Notes: generated by a model from the sequence alone, not told the origin. DNA of 64,000 bases from Brasilonema sp. CT11 (GCF_017982655.1 NZ_JABXYX010000022.1:1-64000); one strand, 5' to 3'; shown: positions 8,883 through 18,009, counted from the stretch's first letter. A program made the numbers and translations.

Positions 8883-10166
8883 ATGAAGCATCTGTCGGAC
8901 TACAACTTCTTTGACCCTGAACTGCTTGTGTGCCCTTATGAATTCTACAAGCTAGCACAGGAGCAGGCACCAATTATGGAGCTACCTAGTCCCAAAACTG
9001 ACGCTAAGCTTTTCCTCGTTACACGCTATGACTTGGTGATAGAAATTCTTAAGGATACAAGAGTATTTTCTAGCAATTTCTCTACTTTACTGGCTGGGAA
9101 AGAAGAACAGGATGATGAGTTGCAGAAAATTTTTGCTCAAGGCTGGCCTCAGATGAACACCCTGCTGACGGCAGATCCGCCAGAACACGAGCGATTCCGA
9201 TCACTGGTGAATAAGGCATTCACTTCGTCGCGTGTCAATAAAATGCATAACTTGATTCAGCAGACTGTTGATGAACTCATTGACAGTTTCATCAATAAGA
9301 GTAAGTGTGAATTCGTCAGTGAGTTTGCCGTACCCTTACCGCTCAAAGTTATTGCTCAGCAGTTAGGTGTGCCGCAGGCAGATCTGCCGAAGTTCAAACA
9401 ATGGTCTGATTCTTTTATTGCGCGCCTAAGCCATATGCTTTCTAGAGAGCAGGAGATCGAGTGTGCTAAAGATGCGGTTGCTTTCCAGCATTATTTTCAT
9501 GATGTCATAGAATCACGCCGAAAACAGCCTCAAGATGATTTGATCACAGACTTGGTACAGGCAAAGGTGGCTCAAGAGCGATCGCTCGACACAGCTGAAC
9601 TGCTGAGTATAATTCAGCAAATACTAGTGGCAGGCAATGAGACTCTCACCAGTGCGATCGCGGGTGGGATGTTGTTGCTGACAAACAATCCCCAGCAGAT
9701 GAAGTTGCTACAAACAGATCTTTCCCAGGTAGAAAACTTTGTTGAAGAAGTTCTACGAATGGAAAGTCCGACTGCGGGGATGTGGCGAGTTGTTACGCAA
9801 GATACAAAACTAGGAGATGTTGATCTAAAAGCTGGGTCTTTGGTGATGATCCGCTTCGATGCTGCTAACCGCGATCCGAGAAAATTTCCAGAGGGTGAGC
9901 GTTTGGACGTGCGCCGCCATAATGCCAGCAACCACCTATCTTTTGGTTATGGCATTCATTATTGTTTGGGCGCTATGCTTGCTCGCAAGGAAATGCAGAT
10001 CGCCTATGAGCGGTTGCTGCTAAGGCTTAAGAACATCCGCTTGGCACAAGGTGATTACCAGTACTTGCCGAACATACTCATCCGGGGACTCAAGCACCTC
10101 TATATTGAGTTCGACAAGGTAGCATCAGATGTGCCTGACTACAACACAACACCAGTTAAACGTTGA
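8883..10166 (+). CDS. Cytochrome P450
   Basis: A 427-residue soluble bacterial P450 without a membrane anchor. The oxygen-binding I-helix motif is LVAGNETLTS, the ExxR motif is EEVLR, and the haem ligand is Cys361 in FGYGIHYCLGAMLAR. ADPPEHERFRSLVNKAFT, the C-helix region, is well conserved with secondary-metabolism P450s. It needs a ferredoxin and reductase from elsewhere. No biosynthetic partner is adjacent, so the substrate is unknown. The start ATG follows a promoter-like AT-rich stretch with no strong Shine-Dalgarno site. Confidence 0.93.
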   Translation: MKHLSDYNFFDPELLVCPYEFYKLAQEQAPIMELPSPKTDAKLFLVTRYDLVIEILKDTRVFSSNFSTLLAGKEEQDDELQKIFAQGWPQMNTLLTADPPEHERFRSLVNKAFTSSRVNKMHNLIQQTVDELIDSFINKSKCEFVSEFAVPLPLKVIAQQLGVPQADLPKFKQWSDSFIARLSHMLSREQEIECAKDAVAFQHYFHDVIESRRKQPQDDLITDLVQAKVAQERSLDTAELLSIIQQILVAGNETLTSAIAGGMLLLTNNPQQMKLLQTDLSQVENFVEEVLRMESPTAGMWRVVTQDTKLGDVDLKAGSLVMIRFDAANRDPRKFPEGERLDVRRHNASNHLSFGYGIHYCLGAMLARKEMQIAYERLLLRLKNIRLAQGDYQYLPNILIRGLKHLYIEFDKVASDVPDYNTTPVKR

Positions 10167-10195
10167 AAAAAGAATGAGCAAATAGGGGTGCTTCA

Positions 10196-10265
10196 GTGCG
10201 ATGGCGCGGAGCGCAGACGCCCTTGGCGTATCGCCCAAAGGGCAGACGTCTGCATGTGTATCGCT
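10196..10265. repeat. Interspersed GC-rich palindromic repeat
   Basis: The sequence between the P450 and the convergent STAND gene carries GGCGCGGAGCGCAGACGCCC and AAAGGGCAGACGTCTGC, self-complementary pieces of an interspersed element also seen (with variation) at 13370-13530. Noncoding. Confidence 0.45.
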
Positions 10266-10289
10266 TTGACTATCAGAAAATACATCAAA

Positions 10290-13223
10290 CTATAAATTTT
10301 GATTCTTTAGCAGGCGTTGCCTTAGTTCCAAAGCTTTGATGTAGAGTGGTTCTGCTTCAATGTACCGTCCTTGGGAATAGTAGAATCCTGCCAAGTTATT
10401 GTAACTGGTGGCGACATCGGGATGCTCAACTCCATGCAGGCGTTGGTTTAGTTCCAATGCTTTGATGAGGAGTGCTTCAGCTTGAGTGTAGCGTCCTTGG
10501 GATAAGTAGAGTCCTGCCAAGTTATTGTAACTGGTGGCGACATCGGGATGCTCAACTCCATGCAGGCGTTGCCTTAGTTCCAATGCTTTGATGTAGAGTG
10601 GTTCAGCTTCTGTGTAGCGTCCTTGGGATAAGTAGAGTCCTGCCAAATCGTTGTAACTGCTGGCGACATCGGGATGCTCAACTCCATGCAGGCATTGCCT
10701 TAGTTCCAATGCTTTGATGTAGAGTGGTTCAGCTTCTGTGTAGCGTCCTTGGGAATCGTAGAGAAATGCCAAGTTGTTGTAACTAGTGGCGACAGAGGGA
10801 TGCTCAACTCCTAGCAGGCGTCGCCTGAGTTCCAAAGCTTTGATGTAGAGTGGTTCCGCTTCAGTGTAGCGTCCTTGGGATGAGTAGAGTGCTGCCAAGT
10901 TGTTGAAACTTAAGGCGACAGAGGGATGCTCATCTCCTAGCAGGCGTCGGCTGAGTTCCAAAGCTTTGATGTGGAGTGGTTCCGCTTCAGTGTACCGTCC
11001 TTGGGAACGGTAGAGTTCAGCCAAATTATTGAAACTTAAGGCGACATCGGGATGTTCTTCTCCCAGTAGGCGTCGCCTGAGTTCCAAAGCTTTGATGTAG
11101 AGTGGTTCTGCTTGAGTGTAGCGTCCTTGGGATGAGTAGAGTGCTGCCAAGTTGTTGAAACTTAAGGCGACAGAGGGATGTTCTTCTCCCAGCAGGCGTC
11201 GGCCGAGTTCCAAAGCTTTGATAAGGAGTGGTTCAGCATCAGTGTACCGTCCTTGGGAATCGTAGAGTGCTGCCAAGTTGTTGAAACTTAAGGCGACAGA
11301 GGGATGCTCATCTCCTAGCAGGCGTCGGCTGAGTTCCAAAGCTTTGATGTAGAGAGGTTCCGCTTCAGTGTACCGTCCTTGGGAACGGTAGAGTTCAGCC
11401 AAATTATTGAAACTTAAGGCGACATCGGGATGCTCATCTCCTAGCAGGCGTCGGCTGAGTTCCAAAGCTTTGATGTAGAGAGGTTCTGCTTCAGTGTACC
11501 GTCCTTGGGAATTGTAGAGTGCTGCCAAGTTGTTGAAACTTAAGGCGACATCGGGATGCTCATCTCCTAGCAGGCGTCGGCTGATTTCCAAAGCTTTGAT
11601 GTGGAGTGGTTCTGCTTCAGTGTACCGTCCTTGGGAATTGTAGAGGAATGCCAAGTTGTTGTAACTTAAGGCGACATCAGGATGCTCCTCTGCTAGCAGG
11701 CTTCGGTATAGTTCCAAAGCATTGATGTAGAGTGGTTCTGCTTCAGTGTACCGTCCTTGGGAAGAGTACAGTAGAGCCAAGTTGTTGTAACTGGTGGCGA
11801 CTGAGGGATGCTCATCTCCCAAACGGGATTCTACCACTGATACACATTGTTTTAACCAGCGTTTCGCCAGCGCATACAAACCCTGTCCTTGATAAAACCA
11901 ACCCAAACCAGTAAAAACCCAAATTAAATTTTCATCACTGACTGCATCAGTCAGATTTTGCGCCACTTCTGCTAAATGTGGAATAGCAGGAGTTAAAGCA
12001 GTGATTTGGTTCTGATTAGGTGTATAAGGAATGTGTTTCGCCACTTCTACCATCACTTGGCAAAAACTAGACTTATGCTCGTCGCCTGAAGCTAAGTTCT
12101 TTTGCTTGTTTCTCAGAAACTCTCGAATCAACTGATGTAACAGATAAGTCTCTTCGCCCGTAAGCAAGTGCAAGTTTTCTAATTCGACTCTTGCATCTTC
12201 CAGTTCTTCTGGGTATTCCTCAACAACAGCATTTTCCACCAGTAACCAAGGAATCGGGGCTAAAGCAAATAAACTTAGTAAACAGCCTAACTCTTGGGCT
12301 GACTCACTTAATTCTTCCCAACTCAACTCAAAAGCAGCTGCAACTCCACGTTTGATATCGGAAGTCCAAGTGGGATCATTTTCCTTTACTTCTAAAGAAG
12401 GATGCCCTAGCCCTTTTTCCTCCAAGCGTCGCAGCATTTCAGTCAAAGATATCTTACGCTTTTTCACATACCGCCCGACTAATTGCAATGCCAGAGGTAA
12501 GTAGCCCAAACGCTGAACAAGTTCTTTTGCTTTTATTGATTCTTGAGTGACTTTTTCTTCTCCAACCAATTGAGTCAATAATAAGAGTGCATCCTCCTCT
12601 TGCAAAACTTCCAAAAACAGAGAACCTGCTAAATCTAACTTGAGTCGTGTTGTTATGAGTACTTTAAACTGAGATGGTTGTGGTGGTAGTAATGGTTTTA
12701 TGTCACTGTAATCTTTAACATCATCCACAACCACAAGCGTGTTTCCCTTGTGCTGCCAATGTTGCCAACACCAGCGTACGCGTTCTGGTAACTCCAAATC
12801 TTCTGGCGGCTGTAAACCCAAATTTGTTCGAGTAAATTCTATGATCTGCAAACCAATATCTTCTTCTCTAGCGCGTAGCCAGCAAATACCGCCAGGGTAA
12901 GCGTCCAAGTGTAAATGTAGCAGTGAATATTGGATTGCTAATTCTGTTTTACCAACTCCCCCCATACCGGAAACAGCAGCAATGACGACTTCATTATTGC
13001 GTTGCAACTGTTGCTGCAGGCGTTCTAATTCACGCGATCGTCCGATAAATTTATCTGTGTTACTGGGGGGAATGTTTTGGGGAAAACCTGTTGGTTTAGG
13101 AATATCACTCAAATTGATAACAATTTGGTAAATCTGTTGAATGTCTCCTACTGTTATATTCCCGCCAGCCTGAACATTCTCAAGGATTTTTTGTATAACT
13201 GATAGAGATTCCTTATTATTCAT
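10290..13223 (-). CDS. NB-ARC STAND ATPase with kinesin-light-chain-type TPR array
   Basis: A 977-residue NLR-like protein. Residues 1-50 are a short N-terminal segment containing GGNITVGDIQQI, the kind of Gly/Ile/Asp motif that precedes STAND domains in cyanobacteria. The NB-ARC ATPase follows (~55-380): Walker A GMGGVGKTELA, VLITTRL and LGYLPLALQL. A helical linker leads to twelve close copies, plus one divergent first copy, of a 42-residue TPR (~460-977; consensus LAxLYxSQGRYTEAEPLYIK). Known role of the class: signal-induced oligomerisation in defence or regulated cell death. A small gene (13573-14031) lies upstream on the same strand and is a plausible effector partner. Confidence 0.9.
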   Translation of the reverse strand: MNNKESLSVIQKILENVQAGGNITVGDIQQIYQIVINLSDIPKPTGFPQNIPPSNTDKFIGRSRELERLQQQLQRNNEVVIAAVSGMGGVGKTELAIQYSLLHLHLDAYPGGICWLRAREEDIGLQIIEFTRTNLGLQPPEDLELPERVRWCWQHWQHKGNTLVVVDDVKDYSDIKPLLPPQPSQFKVLITTRLKLDLAGSLFLEVLQEEDALLLLTQLVGEEKVTQESIKAKELVQRLGYLPLALQLVGRYVKKRKISLTEMLRRLEEKGLGHPSLEVKENDPTWTSDIKRGVAAAFELSWEELSESAQELGCLLSLFALAPIPWLLVENAVVEEYPEELEDARVELENLHLLTGEETYLLHQLIREFLRNKQKNLASGDEHKSSFCQVMVEVAKHIPYTPNQNQITALTPAIPHLAEVAQNLTDAVSDENLIWVFTGLGWFYQGQGLYALAKRWLKQCVSVVESRLGDEHPSVATSYNNLALLYSSQGRYTEAEPLYINALELYRSLLAEEHPDVALSYNNLAFLYNSQGRYTEAEPLHIKALEISRRLLGDEHPDVALSFNNLAALYNSQGRYTEAEPLYIKALELSRRLLGDEHPDVALSFNNLAELYRSQGRYTEAEPLYIKALELSRRLLGDEHPSVALSFNNLAALYDSQGRYTDAEPLLIKALELGRRLLGEEHPSVALSFNNLAALYSSQGRYTQAEPLYIKALELRRRLLGEEHPDVALSFNNLAELYRSQGRYTEAEPLHIKALELSRRLLGDEHPSVALSFNNLAALYSSQGRYTEAEPLYIKALELRRRLLGVEHPSVATSYNNLAFLYDSQGRYTEAEPLYIKALELRQCLHGVEHPDVASSYNDLAGLYLSQGRYTEAEPLYIKALELRQRLHGVEHPDVATSYNNLAGLYLSQGRYTQAEALLIKALELNQRLHGVEHPDVATSYNNLAGFYYSQGRYIEAEPLYIKALELRQRLLKNQNL
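10300..11810 (-). repeat. 126-bp tandem coding repeats (TPR array)
   Basis: Twelve tandem units of about 126 bases, each encoding a 42-residue TPR; neighbouring units often differ at only a few codons (for example four consecutive copies ending RRLLGDEHP or RRLLGEEHP). This is coding DNA of the STAND gene, not a CRISPR array. The near-identity suggests recent unit duplication or gene conversion. Confidence 0.9.
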
Positions 13224-13572
13224 AATTTAAAATAAGTATAAATAAATATTCAGTAAATCTTAAATTTTGTAGGGTGTGTTACGGCACCAGATAACCCAAG
13301 ATAGCGAAAATAAACCTTAGAAGCTATCCGAAAACCTTACTTTGTCATTCTGTTAGCGCAGCGTGCCCTCTGGGCAGCGCAGTCCTGAGCGAAGCGAAGG
13401 AACAGCAGCGTTCGCGAAGCGTGCGCCTTTGGCGCTTAGAATCTCAGTCTACGGCAATAATCACCAGATGCTTCATTGCGCTACCCTTCGGGAAGCCGCC
13501 TTCGGCGTCTACGCTCCATTCAGCATGACAGCTTTCGGATAGGTATTTAATACTGATATTTTACAAACGCTA
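13224..13572. other. Noncoding between STAND gene and its small neighbour, with repeats
   Basis: No gene seen. 13340-13530 is filled with interspersed palindromic pieces (GCGCAGCGTGCCCTCTGGGC, GCGTTCGCGAAGCGTGCGCC). A pair TATCCGAAAACC... / ...TTTCGGATAG flanks the block (about 13326 and 13530-13540), suggesting one inserted repeat element of ~215 bases. The insertion separates two genes that may once have been closer together. Confidence 0.45.
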
Positions 13573-14031
13573 TTAAGCTTCTTGATTTAAATTCCCTAAA
13601 TCGATGTTTGTAGCTTTCACCCCTTTAACCATTTCCTGCTCAACTGAACCATCTCGCGTGGCTTTCTGGCTGATGTCTTTTGCTTTCAAGTCACCAGTTA
13701 ATTCAATTTCACTCAAAACTACTTGACGTATTTTTTCATCTTGTGCTTGTAGTAGTTGGACTAGTTCTTTCAGTTTCTGAGCAAATGCTTTATCTGCATC
13801 CATCTGAGCTTGCAGCTCATCTTGTACCTTTTCTTTATTCTTTTGCGTGGGTTCACTTTCTGCTCGTTTCAGTAACCCTTCTGTTCCTTCTGCCTTAAAC
13901 TTTTCACGAATGGTGTTTACTAAATGAGCAAATGTATCTGTAGCGCCTTTAGTTAAAGCTTTTCCACCTTCTTTGATTGCCTCAGAGAAAAATAAAGAGA
14001 CAATTACTGCTGCTGTTAGAGGTTCTGTCAT
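13573..14031 (-). CDS. Small helical protein, candidate effector partner of the TPR STAND protein
   Basis: A 152-residue protein of no family I can name. Start MTEPLTAAVIVSLFF is chosen because the longer frame would overlap the upstream gene. Residues 5-20 are hydrophobic, followed by amphipathic helices (GKALTKGATDTFAHLVNTIR), a coiled-coil-like stretch (~75-105) and a C-terminal tail rich in short polar beta-like units (LTGDLKAKDISQKATRDGSV, then KATNIDLGNLNQ). This layout, hydrophobic N-terminus / helices / Gly-Asp-Ile tail, parallels the 137-residue protein at 32141-32554, which also neighbours a STAND gene. Role as membrane-active effector is inference. Confidence 0.6.
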   Translation of the reverse strand: MTEPLTAAVIVSLFFSEAIKEGGKALTKGATDTFAHLVNTIREKFKAEGTEGLLKRAESEPTQKNKEKVQDELQAQMDADKAFAQKLKELVQLLQAQDEKIRQVVLSEIELTGDLKAKDISQKATRDGSVEQEMVKGVKATNIDLGNLNQEA

Positions 14032-14134
14032 AAGGCTGCTTATTAAGTTGAATAGTAGTAAAGTAAGATACAAGCTTTGCGTATAACTTTCCGGATTTTT
14101 AGGTTTACTGAAATTTGACTCTTTTTTTTGCGCT

Positions 14135-14422
14135 CTATCTTTTTTGAAGCCATTCAATCAAAGGTCTTAAGGTTCCCGGTAGCGCAGCTTCACTCACAGT
14201 GACTGTGTGTTGTTTTCCTTTGTCTTCTACCGTTAACTTGTATTGAAAGCGGTCAGGTTGTGTTGTTGAAGCTGTGATCTTTTCGGGTAGATTGAAGAAA
14301 TCTGCGGCTTCTAGTAGTGACGGTAGTTGATCAGCTTCATTTGCCGGAATACTTGCCGTGTCTACAGTTTTTTTTGTACTTATCCCTGCAAAACCACCCG
14401 TGCGTTCAAATGATATCCGCAT
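14135..14422 (-). CDS. Emfourin-type protease inhibitor (protealysin inhibitor family)
   Basis: A 95-residue protein beginning MRISFERTGGFAGI and containing LEAADFFNLPEKI and YKLTVEDKGKQHTVTVSE. This is the pattern of emfourin, the small inhibitor of protealysin-like M4 metalloproteases. GGAG lies about 10 bases before the ATG. In Serratia the inhibitor and protease genes are adjacent; here the protealysin-like gene (16748-17827) is on the same strand 2.3 kb upstream, with an oppositely oriented decarboxylase gene between them. Downstream on the same strand are the small effector-like gene and the TPR STAND gene. Confidence 0.75.
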   Translation of the reverse strand: MRISFERTGGFAGISTKKTVDTASIPANEADQLPSLLEAADFFNLPEKITASTTQPDRFQYKLTVEDKGKQHTVTVSEAALPGTLRPLIEWLQKR

Positions 14423-14827
14423 TTTCTTGTTCTCCGTCTTGCTATGTTTTGCAAGAATTAATCAAAACTGGGAGGGTTATAACATAATTTCCCAGTTTAT
14501 CAAGAAAAAACAACATTAAGAGGGAACAGTTCATCTGGAAAATCCCCATACAGCAGAATAGAGGCGTCAGGAGTCAGCAGAAGAGTCACAAGTCAGTTAA
14601 TCATGGGAAAATCTCACTACCAAACATGAAAATGTATTTCTTCTACACCCCTACACCCCTTTTTCAAGCTAGAAGTCAGAAGTAAAAATGACTTTGTGCC
14701 TAGCTTTTAGACAAAAGCGTTGTATCTCAATGACTTGGGATGCGCTGTAATTAAAATTAGGTATTCTTCTGGCGATTCGGGAGTTGCTATCATCGCCATT
14801 CGCTTAAAATTTATCGGAGGCAAAACA
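14423..14827. other. Divergent intergenic region between emfourin and decarboxylase genes
   Basis: No gene supported. Contains a short CTACACCCCTACACCCCT heptamer tract (about 14643-14661), the same STRR unit as at 5940. The decarboxylase ribosome site TCGGAGG lies at about 14813-14819. Confidence 0.5.
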
Positions 14828-16483
14828 ATGGCAAATTGTACTGTTGGCGACTATCTACTGCTTCGTCTCAAAGAAATTGGCCTCAAGCATATCTTTGGTG
14901 TCGCTGGTGACTACAATATGGAATTTCTCGACTTGATAGTCAATCAAGAGGGTATTGAGTTGGTTACAACTTGTAACGAACTTAACGCAGCCTACGCTGC
15001 TGATGGGTATGGTCGAATCAATGGGATTGCAGCACTGATTACCACGTTTGGTGTTGGTGAACTCAGCGCTATTAATGGAGTTGCTGGCGCTTGCGCTGAA
15101 CACGTTCCTGTGGTAGCAATTACTGGAGCTCCTTCTACCAAAATTCAATCATCGGGAGCACTTGTCCATCATACGCTAGGCACTGGCGATTTCTCCATGT
15201 TTGCCCAAATGTATGAGAAGGTAACGACGGCGCAAGCATATTTGACATTTGAGAATGCAACAGCAGAAATCGACAGAGTTTTAGGTGAAAGCCTTCTCAA
15301 AAAGTTACCTGTTTACATCTCCCTACCGATGGACGTTGCTGCACATGAAGTGGCTGCACCATCAAGTCCATTTACTCCCCCTGTCTTCCAAAGCGATGAA
15401 GCGATCTTAGCTGAAGTCGTTGATGCAAGTGTAAGTTTGTTGGAGAAGGCGTCAAAACCAGTCATTCTGGCTGACGTGGGTGTGGATCGTCATCATTTGC
15501 AAGAGGAATTGCGATCGCTTCTTTTTGCCACTGGATACCCTTATGCCACTATGACTATGGGGAAGGGGCTGCTTGAAGAAACGCACCCCCAATTCATCGG
15601 TATATATAACGGTGGTATCAGTGAAGAGTATGTGCTTAAACGTGTTGAACAAGCAGATTGTGTATTGAGTATCGGTGTCTTGATGAGTGATTTCAACACA
15701 GGAAAGTTTTCTGCCAAACTCGATCCAAGTCGAACCATTGAAGTGCATGGGCAGCATCTCAAGATTAATAATACCGTGTACAACAATGTGGCAATGAAGG
15801 ATTTTCTAACTGCTTTAAGCAAACGCTTGAAGCACCGCGATCAGCAAACGCTAGATTTAAAGCCTCGCAAGGAAAATTTAAATCCTGGTTTTACAACTGG
15901 TTTCCAACCCAACTCAACAGCAGCGATTACCCAGGAGCGTTTTTGGTACAGACTGGCTCAATTCCTCAAAGAAGATGATATTCTTGTCACCGAGACTGGA
16001 ACTTCTTTGTTTGGAGCCGCAGTTATTCCTTTACCAAAGGGAACCAGTTTCGTGGGACAATTACTTTGGGGTTCTATTGGCTACTCAGTCGGTTCTTCGC
16101 TTGGTTGTACTATTGCTGCTCCCTCAAGACGATCTATCCTATTGGTAGGTGACGGCTCGTTCCAAATGACGGCACAAGAACTGTCAACAATGTTACGTTA
16201 TGACCTCAAGCCAATTATTATTCTTTTCAACAATGATGGATACACGATAGAGCGTGATATCCACGGTCCGACTCAACCATACAACGACATCCAACGGTGG
16301 AATTATCACAAGCTTCATGAAGTTTTTGGTAACAATGGCTGGGGTATTAAGGCAAGCACCGAGTCAGAGTTAGAATCGGCACTACAACAAGCCGAACAAA
16401 ATCGGGACAAACTTGTTTTTATTGAAGTAGTGATGGACAAAATGGACAGCCCGGATGTTCTTTTAGAGATGTTGAGTAAATAA
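14828..16483 (+). CDS. Thiamine-diphosphate alpha-keto acid decarboxylase (pyruvate/indolepyruvate decarboxylase type)
   Basis: A 551-residue ThDP enzyme. The cofactor-activating Glu is in CNELNAAYAADGYGR, the paired active-site histidines in VHHTLGTGDF, and the ThDP/Mg motif is GDGSFQMTAQE ... NNDGYTIE, all diagnostic of the pyruvate/indolepyruvate/phenylpyruvate decarboxylase group rather than acetolactate synthases. The family makes aldehydes and CO2 from 2-keto acids; likely substrates are pyruvate (fermentative acetaldehyde) or aromatic keto acids. The start at MANCTVGDYLL is set by GGAGG 8 bases upstream; a longer frame from 14720 is not conserved. No alcohol dehydrogenase is adjacent. 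Confidence 0.9.
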   Translation: MANCTVGDYLLLRLKEIGLKHIFGVAGDYNMEFLDLIVNQEGIELVTTCNELNAAYAADGYGRINGIAALITTFGVGELSAINGVAGACAEHVPVVAITGAPSTKIQSSGALVHHTLGTGDFSMFAQMYEKVTTAQAYLTFENATAEIDRVLGESLLKKLPVYISLPMDVAAHEVAAPSSPFTPPVFQSDEAILAEVVDASVSLLEKASKPVILADVGVDRHHLQEELRSLLFATGYPYATMTMGKGLLEETHPQFIGIYNGGISEEYVLKRVEQADCVLSIGVLMSDFNTGKFSAKLDPSRTIEVHGQHLKINNTVYNNVAMKDFLTALSKRLKHRDQQTLDLKPRKENLNPGFTTGFQPNSTAAITQERFWYRLAQFLKEDDILVTETGTSLFGAAVIPLPKGTSFVGQLLWGSIGYSVGSSLGCTIAAPSRRSILLVGDGSFQMTAQELSTMLRYDLKPIIILFNNDGYTIERDIHGPTQPYNDIQRWNYHKLHEVFGNNGWGIKASTESELESALQQAEQNRDKLVFIEVVMDKMDSPDVLLEMLSK

Positions 16484-16747
16484 AGCAGCAAATGTCAGAA
16501 AATGAGCCAGCCGCCCCGAAGCGGCTTGGTTAATGATGAGTTATGAGTCATGAAAACAGTGAACGGTCAACAGTTATCATACCAAATCCGGATCTAATAC
16601 CCCCTTTATTATTTAGTCCGCGTAGGCGGACTTTGTTTGTGTAGCCGCGATTTCTAATCGCCTGGGTTAAAAGGGGGTTATAAAAGCCGATTTGGTATCA
16701 GTTGCTTGATAACTCGTAAAAAGTTTCATGATTCATAATTCATTATT
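16484..16747. repeat. Noncoding convergent region with interspersed palindromic element
   Basis: Between convergent genes. ATACCAAATC (about 16580) and GATTTGGTAT (about 16690) are perfect inverted ends of a ~120-base element that includes TAGTCCGCGTAGGCGGACT and GCGATTTCTAATCGC palindromes. It resembles the compound element at 31833-32008. It may act as a shared terminator. Confidence 0.55.
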
Positions 16748-17827
16748 TTAGAGAACTCCTACCTTTTGCCAACCATTCTTCACTGCTTTTTGTTCGTTAC
16801 TTCCTTGACCGTAAAGTTCTCCAGCAACTTGGACAGTTGTATTAGCAGCCTGTTTAAAATTGGCTTTAGATTTGAGGCGATCGCGTAAAGTAATGTACCA
16901 GATTTTTCCAGCTTTTTCCCAAGCATAGCCGCCAATTTCTACCGCAGCTAGATAAAACGCTTGATTGGGAATACTTGAGTTGATATGTACGCCCCCGTTA
17001 TCATCCGTACCAGTGTATTTGTTTTTTACATGCGCTGGTTGGGGGTCTTTGCCCAGAAGTGGATCATCATATGCTGTTCCAGGCGCTTTCATTGAGCGAA
17101 TGCCAACGCCTTTTGTCTTGGGTGTTAATAAACCTTGCCCAATAATCCAGTCTGCCTGATCTGCGGTCTGATTTTTTACTCGCTGTTTGACCAGAGAGCC
17201 GAAAACATCAGAGAATGACTCATTGAGTGCGCCTGGTTCTCCAAAATAGATCAGACCAGCTTCATGCTGAGTGACTCCATGAGTTAATTCATGCCCAATC
17301 ACATCTATAGATTTGGTGAAGCATAGAAACATTTCTCCGTCACCATCACCATAAACCATCTGGTCGCCATTCCAAAAGGCGTTGTCATATTTAACGTTGT
17401 AATGCACGGTAGAATCTAAACGCAGTCCTTTGTCGTCAACAGAATCGCGTCCAAAAATCTCTTTGAACAAGTCATAAGTAGCACCAGCGGCATCGTAGGC
17501 TTCATTGACCGCCGTATCTTGGCTTGGAGGATCGCCTTCTGAACGCACGAGTACGCCAGGAAGTTGTTCACCATTTTTAGCATCATAAATAGTACGACGC
17601 TTCTGACCTGGGGAAACCCCAAAATTCACACCACCTACTACGTTGCGTCGTCCACGAAATTGTGCCGAAGCATTTAATGTACGAAATGCCCACTTACGCT
17701 GCTCTTCGTTACCATTGACTGCAACGTGTTCCAGCATATGAGGTGGAATAATACAACAAATGGGGCATCTGGTGTATAGTTGATGCTCTAATTGAGACGC
17801 AACAGATTTTTTCTTTTTTTGAGCCAT
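16748..17827 (-). CDS. Protealysin-like M4 (thermolysin-family) metallopeptidase
   Basis: A 359-residue zinc endopeptidase. The first ~55 residues form a short protealysin-type propeptide with CIIPPHML and no signal peptide, so the enzyme may be intracellular or leave by a non-Sec route. The zinc site is IGHELTHGVTQ (~residue 180) plus the Glu in NESFSDVFG; the catalytic His region is GGVHINSSIPNQAFYLA. Start MAQKKKK follows AAGGAGAA by about 11 bases; an upstream ATG at 17869 is less likely. An emfourin-type inhibitor gene is encoded nearby (14135-14422), supporting the protealysin assignment. Confidence 0.92.
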   Translation of the reverse strand: MAQKKKKSVASQLEHQLYTRCPICCIIPPHMLEHVAVNGNEEQRKWAFRTLNASAQFRGRRNVVGGVNFGVSPGQKRRTIYDAKNGEQLPGVLVRSEGDPPSQDTAVNEAYDAAGATYDLFKEIFGRDSVDDKGLRLDSTVHYNVKYDNAFWNGDQMVYGDGDGEMFLCFTKSIDVIGHELTHGVTQHEAGLIYFGEPGALNESFSDVFGSLVKQRVKNQTADQADWIIGQGLLTPKTKGVGIRSMKAPGTAYDDPLLGKDPQPAHVKNKYTGTDDNGGVHINSSIPNQAFYLAAVEIGGYAWEKAGKIWYITLRDRLKSKANFKQAANTTVQVAGELYGQGSNEQKAVKNGWQKVGVL

Positions 17828-17956
17828 CTTTAAGATATTCTCCTTTTTCAGATAAGTAATAGCAAACACTGTCTCTTACTCTATACAACAAGCTGTAGAG
17901 TCATCATTCCAAACCGGAGGGTCAAACAAAGCGATGGGGCAAACCCCCGCTATCAT

Positions 17957-18009
17957 GCGTTTGCGCAGCCAAAGGCTCGCTAGCCCCGCAGGGGGCGCTG
18001 CGCAAACGC
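17957..18009. repeat. Palindromic interspersed repeat
   Basis: Perfect 13-base arms GCGTTTGCGCAGC / GCTGCGCAAACGC with an inner GGCTCGCTAGCCC palindrome in the loop. The element belongs to the GC-rich cyanobacterial repeat class also present near 13400 and 24150. Confidence 0.7.

Noticed and set aside
10300-11810. Regular ~126-bp repeats that could be mistaken for a CRISPR or satellite array
   Set aside because: They are in frame throughout and encode 42-residue TPRs; spacers and short palindromic repeats are absent.
14828-16483. Acetolactate synthase (ilvB) for the ThDP enzyme
   Set aside because: The HHTLG pair and NNDGYTIE pattern are specific to the pyruvate/indolepyruvate decarboxylase branch.
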